Part shown: positions 1 to 7,380 of the stretch, piece after piece | Position numbering within the stretch: the first letter of the stretch is position 1 | Layout: every line of letters starts with the position of its first letter | Assembly (NCBI GenBank): GCA_017647245.1 | Contig: JAGCKY010000112.1 | Coordinates: 1-11,270, forward strand | Origin: Elusimicrobiaceae bacterium | GTDB taxonomy: Bacteria; Elusimicrobiota; Elusimicrobia; Elusimicrobiales; Elusimicrobiaceae | Reading direction: 5' to 3' | DNA length: 11,270 nucleotides | Program-made: the position numbers and the translations under genes | Notes under the pieces: model-generated | Database searches by the model: none | Seen by the model: the letters and a program-made list of their open reading frames with translations, nothing else | What the model was told of the DNA's origin: nothing

Positions 1-35
1 ATGTATCGGGTTTCCAATTAAACACCAATTTCTAC

Positions 36-506
36 TTATTTATATTCCAGCTTAATCAGTTTGTACGTGCGCGGACCTTTGGGCAATTGCGCCACAAATT
101 CATCGCCTTCTTTGTGCCCAAGCACGCCCGAAGCCAGCGGACTTTTCACAGACAGCAGTCCTTTATCCGGGTTGGATTCCATGGGGCCGACTAGCGTATA
201 GGTAAATTCCAAATCTGCCTCTACATCTTTAATCGTCACCGTAGCGCCGATGCGCGCTTCGCTTTGGTCCACCATTAAAGGGTCGGTAATTTCGGCACTG
301 CGCAAAGTCATTTCCAGTTCTTGAATGCGAATTAATGTCTCCGCTTGTTTTTCCTTTGCGGCGTGGTATTCGGCGTTTTCTTTCAAATCTCCCTGCGCGG
401 CCGCTTCACCGATTTCCTGCGACAGCTGGGCCTTGGTATCTTTTAAATTTTTCAGTTCCCCCACGAGGGCTTCATATTTTTTGCGACTAATATATACTTT
501 ATCCAT
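36..506 (-). CDS. greA: Transcription elongation factor GreA
   Basis: GreA binds in the secondary channel of RNA polymerase and stimulates cleavage of backtracked transcripts, rescuing stalled elongation complexes in the cytoplasm. The 156-residue product has the usual family length and architecture. Residues 1-75 form the antiparallel coiled coil, with the tip motif GDLKENAEYHAAKEKQ at about 39-54; D40 and E43 correspond to the acidic tip residues. Residues 80-156 form the FKBP-like domain, ending in the typical LPKGPRTYKLIKLEYK-type strand. I chose the ATG at 506 because TAGGAGT lies about 8 nt upstream of it. A GTG at 515 would add three residues (MCF) but falls inside that ribosome binding site. 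The gene has its own promoter and is divergent from the serine protease gene. No clear terminator is visible in the 35 bases left downstream. Confidence 0.96.
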   Translation of the reverse strand: MDKVYISRKKYEALVGELKNLKDTKAQLSQEIGEAAAQGDLKENAEYHAAKEKQAETLIRIQELEMTLRSAEITDPLMVDQSEARIGATVTIKDVEADLEFTYTLVGPMESNPDKGLLSVKSPLASGVLGHKEGDEFVAQLPKGPRTYKLIKLEYK

Positions 507-529
507 AAAACACACTCCTATTAAGTAAG

Positions 530-558
530 AGTGTACAATTTCTGCACCAAATTGGCAA
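530..558 (-). promoter_or_regulatory. Sigma-70-type promoter of greA
   Basis: Read on the minus strand, TTGCCA (553-558) is followed by a 17-nt spacer and TACACT (530-535). This is near consensus with ideal spacing. Transcription would start near 523, giving a short leader that carries the TAGGAGT ribosome binding site. An inverted repeat, ACACTC (512-517) and GAGTGT (529-534), straddles the expected start and could be an operator or chance. Confidence 0.7.
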
Positions 559-565
559 CTTTACT

Positions 566-595
566 TTTAACTTTGAAAATGCATAAATATATAAT
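566..595 (+). promoter_or_regulatory. Possible promoter of the serine protease gene
   Basis: A perfect TATAAT lies at 590-595, with a poor -35 candidate TTTAAC (566-571) 18 nt upstream. If this is the -10 box, transcription starts at or next to the ATG at 600, so the mRNA would be almost leaderless. An alternative pairing is TTGGCA (552-557) with GAAAAT (575-580), 17 nt apart. The region is AT-rich and the assignment is uncertain. Confidence 0.3.
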
Positions 596-599
596 AGGT

Positions 600-1349
600 A
601 TGAAATTTAGTTCCCTTTTAATAATAAGTATATTGTGTCTGTATGCGGCATCGCTTTATGCCAAAAACCGCGTGGATATCGTGGCGGAAAATGCCCCTGC
701 GGTGGTAGCGGTCAATGTACTTAAAGACGACGGCACCACCTTTACCGGTACCGGTTTTGTGCTTACTCCCGACGGCGTAATTGCCACCACCCGCCACCAT
801 TTAGACCATGCCGCCGCCGTTAACCTTACTTTTAATACGGGGGCAGTTTCCGGTCAAGCTATCACATTATCTGCAGATGAAAAAACCGACATCGCTTTAC
901 TCAAAATCGCCGCGCGGGATTTGCCCACTGTACAGCTTGCCGATTCTGATTATGTATTGCCGGGCCAAGATATTACGGTGATCGGCAATCCGCGCCGCCT
1001 GCAAAACACGGTTTCTTCCGGCCTGATTAGTCAAGTACGCAAGCAAACCGACGGCACCCTTTGGCATCAAATCAGCGCGCCGATTTCCCCCAGCTCCAGC
1101 GGTAGCCCCGTATTTAACGAAGACGGCCAAGTGATTGCCATGGCCTTTGCCACCTATCCGGGCGACGGAAATCAAAATCTTAATTTCGCTATCCCGTCCA
1201 ATTATATCAGCCAACAGCTACAACAAGCCGGCTACCCCGCCAGCGCTTTTATTGCGCAACCTACCCCGCCTACTTTATGGGAGCGTTTTGTGCAACACGT
1301 CAAACTCTCTTGGCAAAGCTTGTGCAATCTTTTTACTGCTCAGCGCTAG
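600..1349 (+). CDS. Exported trypsin-like (HtrA/Do-type) serine protease without PDZ domain
   Basis: A predicted periplasmic or envelope serine endopeptidase of the trypsin/HtrA fold (249 residues). Residues 1-21 form a Sec signal peptide (MKFSSLL... ending SLYA). The catalytic triad can be read in order: H66 in the IATTRHHLDHA segment (compare ITNNHVV in HtrA), D97 in KTDIALLKI, and nucleophile S167 in ISPSSSGSPVFN. IGNPRRLQNTVSSGLIS matches the HtrA strand before the active serine. The chain ends about 40 residues after the protease fold with a short tail (WERFVQHVKLSW...), so the PDZ domains of classical DegP/DegS are missing. I chose the ATG at 600 because the signal peptide begins there. 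In-frame upstream starts (531, 579) add a non-signal-like extension, and 531 lies in the greA promoter region. No good Shine-Dalgarno is visible. Whether it digests or senses misfolded protein cannot be told from sequence. Confidence 0.85.
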   Translation: MKFSSLLIISILCLYAASLYAKNRVDIVAENAPAVVAVNVLKDDGTTFTGTGFVLTPDGVIATTRHHLDHAAAVNLTFNTGAVSGQAITLSADEKTDIALLKIAARDLPTVQLADSDYVLPGQDITVIGNPRRLQNTVSSGLISQVRKQTDGTLWHQISAPISPSSSGSPVFNEDGQVIAMAFATYPGDGNQNLNFAIPSNYISQQLQQAGYPASAFIAQPTPPTLWERFVQHVKLSWQSLCNLFTAQR

Positions 1350-1358
1350 GTAAAAAGC

Positions 1359-1387
1359 TTGCGCTGTATCCTTAAAACCGCTACACT
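1359..1387 (+). promoter_or_regulatory. Promoter of the 615-residue membrane-anchored protein gene
   Basis: TTGCGC (1359-1364), a 17-nt spacer and TACACT (1382-1387) form a sigma-70-like promoter. The -10 box is identical to that of greA. The start would fall near 1394, just before the CGGAG ribosome binding site at 1397-1401. This makes the gene at 1409 an independent transcription unit despite the short gap after the protease gene. Confidence 0.55.
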
Positions 1388-1408
1388 AATATATATCGGA
1401 GAACAACT

Positions 1409-3256
1409 ATGTCCAGCGAGAAATCAAAAGTTATCGGAAAATTTATTGTTATTTTGTTGTGCTGTGCAATTTTATTTTTTCTGCTCTTGCCGTTTTTAGA
1501 CGGCAGCGCTCAATCGGCTGCTCAAAACCGCACGGCCAAAAAAGCTCATCCGCAGATTTTTACCACCAATCCGTTGCATGAAATGGCGCAAAAAATTTTA
1601 ACTGCTTTCGGCCGCAAACCCAAACACCATAACGCTTTTTCGCGCGCTTCCGTACCGGCAGAAACCGCCGCTAATCAAGCCGCCGCGCTTGCCTCACCCA
1701 TCACACGCAGCCCGGCCCCATCTACCGGTGAAAGTGTATCTTTTTCCGATCCTTCGGCCAATTTTACACCCGACGGCTCGCAGGCCTCTTTTTTTAGTGA
1801 CGAGGGTGAATGGGTGCTCATTAATCAAACCGAACCTGTCAGCAGTAACCGCGGTATGCACGATATTAATTCCTCTGATTCCGCGTATGACAAACTGATT
1901 CGTTTGGAACGTCAGGCAAAATATACCGGCCGTCCGCGGCCGCAATCGCAATCCACGTGGGCCCGCGTATGGCAACCGATTAGAGAGATATTTTCCCGTA
2001 CCGATACTCCCACGCCCGTATCCACCAGACAGTTGGGCTCGCAACGCCGCACCACCGCGCCCGGCACTTCCACCGCAGCGCAACCGCAGGCACAAAAAGC
2101 CCGCACTGCCCGCACGCCGAGCCAGCCGTTAGGTACTGTTAGCAACGGAAATGATTTGTTGGCTTATTTATTAAATCCCGGCCAACAATTAGACGATTTG
2201 GGGCGTGAGTTAAAGAAATCTGCACATGATTTGTTGCCTGCTACCAAAGCCGCCGGCATGGACAAACAAATAGACCAACATACCCAACAAGCCAAGAACT
2301 GGGTAAATGACCAATTAACCGCCGAATTGGAACAAGCCGCCGAAGGTAAAGACAGCGGTGAATTAATTACCCGCGCGATTACGTGCATAGATCCAACGTC
2401 TTCCAGTTTATATAAAGACAAAGCGTGTACCACTTACAGCCCTACGCTGCATTCGGATCAGCAGGACCAACAAACCCAGCAACTTCATCAGCACAATAAG
2501 CAACGTATCAACCAAGAAGTAGCCAAAATGACCGGCACCTTACCGCAGGATACGCAAATCAAAACGATTGTTGCTTATGGTATTAGTCCGGCGGGAAAAA
2601 TTCAAACGGAAACGGATCCCTATGAAGACGATACCACCCGCATCTATTACGAATTTATTAATCATATTGCCAAAAGCCAAGGATGTGACGCGCAAGATTG
2701 TGTGTGGCTCTCTTTAGACCCTGCCGCACAAACCGACTTGTCCGCTCCGTACACTTTGCAAGGAGCCGGCACCACCCCTGTGGGCGTACCTGCAAAAAAT
2801 TTGTATAAAACTTTTCAAACATTCCAAAATGCGCATATTCAAAACGCCGCATCTGATGAAGAAGCAAACCGCTACATGAATGTGGATTTAAAAAATCTTA
2901 TTCCGCATGCTTGGCCCGTAAGCGCTTCTCAAGTTCCCCAATTTATCAAGGAACAAGGGCCGGCCGTCTTTGTGGTAACTACCAACGATGGTCAAGGAAA
3001 ACAATTGCATCAGTATGGGGTTAATCCGGCCCAAATTGTACTGGGCAACGAACAAATCTTTACACAATCGGCCCATGTCAATATCCAAGACAATGCTAAC
3101 TCTTTTACCGACAAAGTGATTCAACAGCTTAAACACATTGACCAATTGACTACTCAGGCCGCGCAACCCGTGGTAGAAAATGCCGCTAAAGACACCATTA
3201 AACAATCCATGCAAGAACCCAATAATAATTCGGCCATAAACAATATTCTTAAGTAG
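1409..3256 (+). CDS. Membrane-anchored protein of unknown function, low-complexity N-terminal half
   Basis: I do not recognise this 615-residue protein. GGAG sits 7 nt before the ATG. Residues 11-30 form one strongly hydrophobic helix (FIVILLCCAILFFLLLPFL) preceded by lysines, so it is probably a signal anchor with the bulk of the protein exported. Residues 35-245 are rich in Ala, Pro, Thr, Ser and Gln and probably disordered. Residues 250-380 look helical and are very rich in Gln (DQQDQQTQQLHQHNKQ near 350-365). Residues 383-560 look like a mixed alpha/beta domain. Apart from C18 and C19 in the helix, the cysteines fall into two pairs, C326/C340 and C426/C431 (CDAQDC), which suggests disulfides outside the cytoplasm. 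The last 30 residues are Asn-rich. It is monocistronic, with its own promoter and terminator. Candidates include a surface, conjugation-like or cell-envelope protein, none of them supported by a motif. Confidence 0.8.
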   Translation: MSSEKSKVIGKFIVILLCCAILFFLLLPFLDGSAQSAAQNRTAKKAHPQIFTTNPLHEMAQKILTAFGRKPKHHNAFSRASVPAETAANQAAALASPITRSPAPSTGESVSFSDPSANFTPDGSQASFFSDEGEWVLINQTEPVSSNRGMHDINSSDSAYDKLIRLERQAKYTGRPRPQSQSTWARVWQPIREIFSRTDTPTPVSTRQLGSQRRTTAPGTSTAAQPQAQKARTARTPSQPLGTVSNGNDLLAYLLNPGQQLDDLGRELKKSAHDLLPATKAAGMDKQIDQHTQQAKNWVNDQLTAELEQAAEGKDSGELITRAITCIDPTSSSLYKDKACTTYSPTLHSDQQDQQTQQLHQHNKQRINQEVAKMTGTLPQDTQIKTIVAYGISPAGKIQTETDPYEDDTTRIYYEFINHIAKSQGCDAQDCVWLSLDPAAQTDLSAPYTLQGAGTTPVGVPAKNLYKTFQTFQNAHIQNAASDEEANRYMNVDLKNLIPHAWPVSASQVPQFIKEQGPAVFVVTTNDGQGKQLHQYGVNPAQIVLGNEQIFTQSAHVNIQDNANSFTDKVIQQLKHIDQLTTQAAQPVVENAAKDTIKQSMQEPNNNSAINNILK

Positions 3257-3285
3257 AAAAACCCGCCCTTTGAGGCGGGTTTTTT
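3257..3285 (+). terminator. Rho-independent terminator of the gene ending at 3256
   Basis: ACCCGCC (3261-3267), loop CTTTGA and GGCGGGT (3274-3280) form a perfect GC-rich stem that can be extended by A-T pairs (A at 3257-3260). It is followed by a run of T residues to 3285. It begins directly after the TAG stop codon. Confidence 0.93.
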
Positions 3286-3313
3286 CCACCCCGAAATTAT
3301 TGTATAAATTTAC

Positions 3314-3343
3314 TTGCTATTTCCCGTCAAAAACAGCTATACT
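3314..3343 (+). promoter_or_regulatory. Promoter of the six-gene envelope operon
   Basis: TTGCTA (3314-3319), an 18-nt spacer and TATACT (3338-3343). The -10 box matches that of the pilin promoter downstream. Transcription would start near 3350, leaving a leader of about 40 nt before the lipoprotein start. No other convincing promoter was seen before the terminator at 8334, so this probably drives all six genes. Confidence 0.6.
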
Positions 3344-3388
3344 AGAAACTGGGGCTTTGTGCCCTATTTGTGTTGGAACGGAGAACCT

Positions 3389-3958
3389 ATGAAAAAATTG
3401 ATTTTTTCTGTTTGTTTGTTGCTTGCTGTAATGACTTTATCCGCTTGTCATAAGAAAGAAATTAAAGAAACTCCTTACAACCGCAATGCGCAAGCCGATA
3501 CCTATGAGCGCAATTTCAGCCGCAATATATTTGTGGCTTGCGTTAATCCAAATACCACTTACGCCACTTATTCATTGGCCCATTTAGATGCCAAACCTAC
3601 CGACTGTGAACCGCGCTACAAGGTTACTTTTGTCAACGGGCCCTGCAAAGGAAAAACGGTTTATAGCGACGATGTCATTTTGAAAACCGCTCCCATTGAC
3701 GGCGGGCAATTGCTCAAGGGAGATATTGTCTTGCGCGATTTTTGGAATCCGCGCAAGCTAAACCCCGACACAGATAAATTAGACCGCTGGAATATCGGCG
3801 TAGTTTATGATACGTCCCGCTTGCAAAAAGACGGTGTGGTAGAATTGGAATTTCCCCGCGACCGCAACGACTTTATGGCACCGCGCGAATTTATTTATGT
3901 ACAAAATATACGTTACATTGAAAAACCTGCGCAAAAACCCTTGCGCACTTGGTTATGA
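3389..3958 (+). CDS. Predicted lipoprotein, first gene of the envelope operon
   Basis: A 189-residue exported lipoprotein of unknown function. The N-terminus is a type II signal: basic MKK, hydrophobic stretch, then lipobox LSAC with C20 as the lipidated residue. The following residue is His rather than Asp, compatible with outer-membrane sorting by the E. coli rule, though that rule may not hold here. The mature part is charged and beta-rich with three further cysteines (CVNPN, DCEPR, GPCKGK), and I recognise no domain. I chose the ATG at 3389 because GGAG lies 5 nt upstream and the signal begins there. An in-frame ATG at 3314 would lie on the promoter. The stop codon overlaps the ribosome binding site of the next gene, so the two are probably translationally coupled. 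Confidence 0.85.
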   Translation: MKKLIFSVCLLLAVMTLSACHKKEIKETPYNRNAQADTYERNFSRNIFVACVNPNTTYATYSLAHLDAKPTDCEPRYKVTFVNGPCKGKTVYSDDVILKTAPIDGGQLLKGDIVLRDFWNPRKLNPDTDKLDRWNIGVVYDTSRLQKDGVVELEFPRDRNDFMAPREFIYVQNIRYIEKPAQKPLRTWL

Positions 3959-3967
3959 GGAGAATAT

Positions 3968-4660
3968 ATGAAGAAACTTTTTGCACTGGCTGTTTTACTT
4001 TTTCCGCTTTATGCACTGGCTCAAAGCGGTATACCCGAAACATTGGTAATAGATGTGCCCACAGCTTCGGTTTTAGATAAGTATCAGGCCTCTTTGATGA
4101 CACGCGCCTATTCCAACGGTACGGCTATGGAAAGCATAGATTTTGGTGTACTGCCGCAAGTAAATATCGGCGTATCTATAGCGGTGTATGAACTAATCGG
4201 CAATTCCGAAGACATCAAAATATTAACCCCGGATTTCCAAGCCAAATGGAAATTATTTGACGGCAACCTATATTTCCCGGCTATTGCTATCGGCTATGAC
4301 GGCCGCCGTTACGGTTATATCCGTCCGATTAAAAAGTATTTAGATGATCGCAAGGGCGGTTATTTAACCATGACGCGCGAGATTTTAATTCCCGGTTTTG
4401 ATGCCACCGCCGGCGTAAATTTGTCTGACTTTGACCACCATGATATTTATTTCTTTCTCGGCACTTCGTTGCGCTTGACGGATTGGGCCTCTTTACTGGC
4501 CGAGTGGGATAACATCAATAATATGCGTGATTCTCGTTTTAACGTCGGGGCGCGGCTTTATATTGCGCCGTCTTTGGCTTTATCGGCTGCGGTGCGCCGC
4601 ATCGGCCGCGGAGAAGAAAACGAACGCATTGTACAACTGCGCTACGTAACTAATTTCTAG
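3968..4660 (+). CDS. Predicted outer-membrane beta-barrel-like protein
   Basis: A 230-residue exported protein. Residues 1-18 are a Sec signal peptide ending ALA, cleaved before QSGIPE. The rest is made of alternating hydrophobic/polar stretches with many aromatic residues (IAIGYDGRRYGYI, IYFFLGTSLRL, FNVGARLYIAPSLALSAAV). It ends in YVTNF; a C-terminal Phe is typical of proteins assembled by the BAM machinery. The size would suit a small barrel of roughly 8-10 strands. GAGGAG, 5 nt before the ATG, overlaps the TGA of the lipoprotein gene, and the gap is 9 bp. No specific family is recognised. It could be a small porin-like channel, or a barrel that partners the lipoprotein encoded before it. 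Confidence 0.72.
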   Translation: MKKLFALAVLLFPLYALAQSGIPETLVIDVPTASVLDKYQASLMTRAYSNGTAMESIDFGVLPQVNIGVSIAVYELIGNSEDIKILTPDFQAKWKLFDGNLYFPAIAIGYDGRRYGYIRPIKKYLDDRKGGYLTMTREILIPGFDATAGVNLSDFDHHDIYFFLGTSLRLTDWASLLAEWDNINNMRDSRFNVGARLYIAPSLALSAAVRRIGRGEENERIVQLRYVTNF

Positions 4661-4667
4661 AGGATAT

Positions 4668-5114
4668 ATGGAAGAAAAAACGCCGCCCACCCGTTTTAAA
4701 AGACGCACGATTTTTGTTAAAAAAAATCTGCAGCTACGCTATATGCTGCTGATTATTTTAAGCGTTTTATCCGGTCTTTTGATTATAGCTTATGAGCTGA
4801 CTTTTACGCTCAATGAAGCTTTTGACAAATATCCCGTTTTGCTCCAACCGCTATACGACCAGTTCCCTTCCATGGCCTACAGCTTTATTTATAAATTAAT
4901 TATCTACGTCGTATTTGTAGTATTAATTTCCGCCATTTTATCGCATAAAATGGCCGGCCCGGTTTACCGTTTTGAGCAAACTTGCAAGGCCATTGCCAAA
5001 GGTGATTTTTCGCAACGCGTGCATTTGCGTAAAGGCGACCAACTAACCGAATTGCAAGAAGAATTTAACAAAATGATGGACCGGGTAGAAGCTGAAATCA
5101 ATAAGAAAAAATAA
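4668..5114 (+). CDS. Small inner-membrane HAMP-domain protein lacking an output domain
   Basis: A 148-residue inner-membrane protein. A basic N-terminal tail (1-24, RFKRRTIFVKKN) precedes helix 1 (about 25-42). A short external segment of about 30 residues and helix 2 (about 74-92) follow. A HAMP domain occupies about 93-146, with the conserved Pro after the membrane (GPVYRF), the KAIAKGDFSQRV region, and the second amphipathic helix GDQLTELQEEFNKMMDRV. HAMP domains relay signals from outside the membrane to a kinase, cyclase or chemotaxis signalling domain, but here the protein stops right after HAMP. That suggests it acts on a separate partner, or serves as a structural coiled coil. AGAGG overlaps the TAG of the preceding gene, 4 nt before the ATG. 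The TolC-like gene follows after 3 nt. Confidence 0.85.
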   Translation: MEEKTPPTRFKRRTIFVKKNLQLRYMLLIILSVLSGLLIIAYELTFTLNEAFDKYPVLLQPLYDQFPSMAYSFIYKLIIYVVFVVLISAILSHKMAGPVYRFEQTCKAIAKGDFSQRVHLRKGDQLTELQEEFNKMMDRVEAEINKKK

Positions 5115-5117
5115 AAT

Positions 5118-6413
5118 ATGAAAAAAATTATTGCTTTATGTGTGGGGTTATTTGCCGTACTGCCGCTGGCGGCGCAAACGGAGTACGGCGTGCAGTTTTC
5201 CAATTTAGTCAATGAAGAACTCACGTTGGAAAGTGCCATTCGTTTGGGGTTGGAAAACAACAATAAATTTCTTTCTGCCCAGCAGGGAATTATCATTGCC
5301 GAACAACAAGTCAAAGAGGCGCGCGCTTTGTTTTTACCGCAACTGGCTTTGCAAGGTTCCGCCACTTGGTATGATTTGGATTACCCTATGGTTTTGCCCG
5401 ACTCCGTCGGAAATCGCCTCATTCCCAGCAACAATAATACGGACAATAAACATCAGTTTTTTGGAGCAGGTATAACCGCTACCCAATATCTTTACAGCGG
5501 CGGACGTTTGCACAATACGCTTAAAATTGCGCAAGCTAATTTAAAACAAGCCCAAAGCCACTACGAAGCCATTAAAAATTCACTGGTGCGTGATATTAAG
5601 CAGGCCTTCTTTGCTTTGCTTTATGCCCAGTACAATGCACAGTTGGCTCAAACCGTACAAACCAAGGCCAAAAATTATACCCGTTCTATGAGTTTATCGG
5701 CGTGGGACAAAGTACGCGCGCAATACTTATCTTCAGTCTTGTCTTCTGTAAAAAATGCCGCTGATAATGATTTGCACAAAGCACAACTGGCCATGTTGGT
5801 AGTACTTAACAAGGAACTCAATTCAGACATCACCGTAAAAGGTGATTTTAAACCGGTAGAAGTGCAATTGGATTTGCCACATTTAAATTTATGGTCTATG
5901 CAGTTCAGACCCGAACTCAAATCCGCTATTTACGCATTAGAATTGGATAATTTGGCCATTGATTTGGCGCTTTCCCACCGTTATCCGGATATCCTTTTAA
6001 CCGGCACGTATGAGCGCTTGGGCTTTGAAGATTTATCTGATGAAAATAAACAAATTTCGTTGGCGATTCGCTTACCGATTTCTTACAAATTATTCACCCA
6101 ATCTACCCGCAGAAAAGCCGAACAAAAACAAAGCACTTTGCGTCGCTCCTCCATTGAAGATACTATTCGGGTAGAAGTGGCCGAAAATTATGCCAATATG
6201 GCTTTCTGGCAGGCCGAGGTGTTTACGCGCCAAAGCGCATGGAACGATGTGCAAAAATCACTTACCCATGCCGAAAAGGCCGCTCGCCCCGACGTACAAG
6301 CTTTGGAAGCACTCAACGCCTATTATCACATGGGTCAAAGCTATTACGAGGCCGTACGCAATAATTTATCTGCCAAAGCCGGATTGGAATGGGCCATCGG
6401 CCGCGATTTATAA
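5118..6413 (+). CDS. TolC-family outer-membrane efflux/secretion protein
   Basis: A 431-residue protein of the outer-membrane efflux protein (OEP/TolC) family. These trimerise into a channel-tunnel that spans the outer membrane and periplasm and export drugs, lipids or proteins together with inner-membrane pumps. Residues 1-19 are a signal peptide (ends PLAAQ). The first OEP half begins with the characteristic LTLESAIRLGLENNNKF, followed by a long helix and an aromatic strand segment (ITATQYLYSGGRL, matching the family's Q-x-ly-GGr pattern). The second half shows RPELKSAIYAL, LPDIL-like strand HRYPDILLTGTYERL, and a closing helical region. No periplasmic adaptor or inner-membrane pump is encoded in the operon, so any pump would have to come from elsewhere. 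No clear ribosome binding site precedes the ATG, and the 3-nt gap suggests coupling to the HAMP gene. Confidence 0.9.
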   Translation: MKKIIALCVGLFAVLPLAAQTEYGVQFSNLVNEELTLESAIRLGLENNNKFLSAQQGIIIAEQQVKEARALFLPQLALQGSATWYDLDYPMVLPDSVGNRLIPSNNNTDNKHQFFGAGITATQYLYSGGRLHNTLKIAQANLKQAQSHYEAIKNSLVRDIKQAFFALLYAQYNAQLAQTVQTKAKNYTRSMSLSAWDKVRAQYLSSVLSSVKNAADNDLHKAQLAMLVVLNKELNSDITVKGDFKPVEVQLDLPHLNLWSMQFRPELKSAIYALELDNLAIDLALSHRYPDILLTGTYERLGFEDLSDENKQISLAIRLPISYKLFTQSTRRKAEQKQSTLRRSSIEDTIRVEVAENYANMAFWQAEVFTRQSAWNDVQKSLTHAEKAARPDVQALEALNAYYHMGQSYYEAVRNNLSAKAGLEWAIGRDL

Positions 6414-6429
6414 GTACAAAAAATAAACT

Positions 6430-7380
6430 ATGAAACGCCTGATTGCTTGTCTGCTGCTTATTGCATGCTGGGGTCCCGTGGCCGCAGAGCTGCCCTATGT
6501 CACTCAAGACAATATCTTGCGTTCATTTCTGTGGGACGAATTTACACAACTGCCTAAGGAAGAACGTCCCAAAGTAGGCGTGGCTTTATCTGCCGGGGGC
6601 GTGCGCGGCTTTGCACACGTGGGCGTGCTGGAAGTATTGCACAATGCCGGCGTACCCATTGATATGATGGCAGGCACTTCCATGGGGGCGATTGTCGGCT
6701 CTTTATATGCCGCCGGAGTACCCATTGATAAAATGTGGGAAATCGGCAATCACATTACCATTAGTACCATTACCCCTGATTTTAATGTAATGGGTATTTT
6801 GCGCTTTGTATTTTTAAACAGACTTCCGTCATCTAGCAATCTGCAAACCTTTATTCACGAACAATTAGGCGATATGCAATTTGAGAATATGCCTATTCCG
6901 TTTGCTACCGCCGCTATGGACGTAAAAACGGGCGAGCAGGTGGTATTTGATTCAGGTCCGTTGGATATTGCCGTACGCGCCAGCATGAATTTACCCGGTG
7001 TATTTGAACCTGTGCAATACCGCCACCGCTATTTGGTAGACGGAGCCGTAGTAAATTATTTACCTGTTAATCTTGTAAAAAACAAAGGCGCTGACTATAT
7101 CATTGCTTCTATTACTCCGTTAGATTTCGCTTCCGAAACTCCCCATTCGGTAGCTGCTTATTTAATGCGTGTAGGCGATGTGCGGGCCGCGGCCATGATT
7201 CAGGAATCGGCCCAAAAAAGCAATTTTTCTATTGAAAACCGGGTCGTTAATACAAGCACTTTAGAACTAAACAAATTACCCTTTGCCGGAGAAGTAGGGA
7301 TTCGCTCGGCCAACAGAGCATTAGACGCCTTGCAGGAAGACCTACTGTTATTTGCGATAGATGACATTATTAAGAAATAA
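6430..7380 (+). CDS. Exported patatin-like phospholipase (RssA/NTE-type)
   Basis: A 316-residue patatin-fold lipid acyl hydrolase. Residues 1-19 are an export signal (MKRLIACLLLIACWGPVAA). LIAC at 10-13 could be read as a short lipobox, so lipidation is possible but less likely than normal cleavage. The patatin core starts at about residue 48: oxyanion-hole loop SAGGVRGFAHVGV (54-66), nucleophile elbow GTSMG with S84, and the dyad partner D204 in VDGAVV. The spacing is that of bacterial RssA-like proteins. The catalytic residues are intact, so it should be active. Cytoplasmic RssA-type proteins lack an export signal, so this one probably acts on envelope phospholipids. It lies 16 bp after the TolC-like gene, with no strong ribosome binding site, and its end overlaps the TPR gene by 20 bp. 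Confidence 0.93.
   Translation: MKRLIACLLLIACWGPVAAELPYVTQDNILRSFLWDEFTQLPKEERPKVGVALSAGGVRGFAHVGVLEVLHNAGVPIDMMAGTSMGAIVGSLYAAGVPIDKMWEIGNHITISTITPDFNVMGILRFVFLNRLPSSSNLQTFIHEQLGDMQFENMPIPFATAAMDVKTGEQVVFDSGPLDIAVRASMNLPGVFEPVQYRHRYLVDGAVVNYLPVNLVKNKGADYIIASITPLDFASETPHSVAAYLMRVGDVRAAAMIQESAQKSNFSIENRVVNTSTLELNKLPFAGEVGIRSANRALDALQEDLLLFAIDDIIKK

Noticed and set aside
1..21. Possible C-terminal end of a gene entering from the left (frame closing with TAA at 19-21)
   Set aside because: Only six codons are visible, too few to tell a gene end from chance.
1341..1366. Inverted repeat CAGCGC / GCGCTG after the serine protease gene, as a terminator
   Set aside because: The stem is only 6 bp with a 14-nt loop, no T run follows, and the right half overlaps the -35 box of the next promoter.
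1694..2145. Open frames antisense to the 615-residue protein gene
   Set aside because: They are shadow frames over a low-complexity coding region, rich in Arg, Gly and Cys, with no translation signals.
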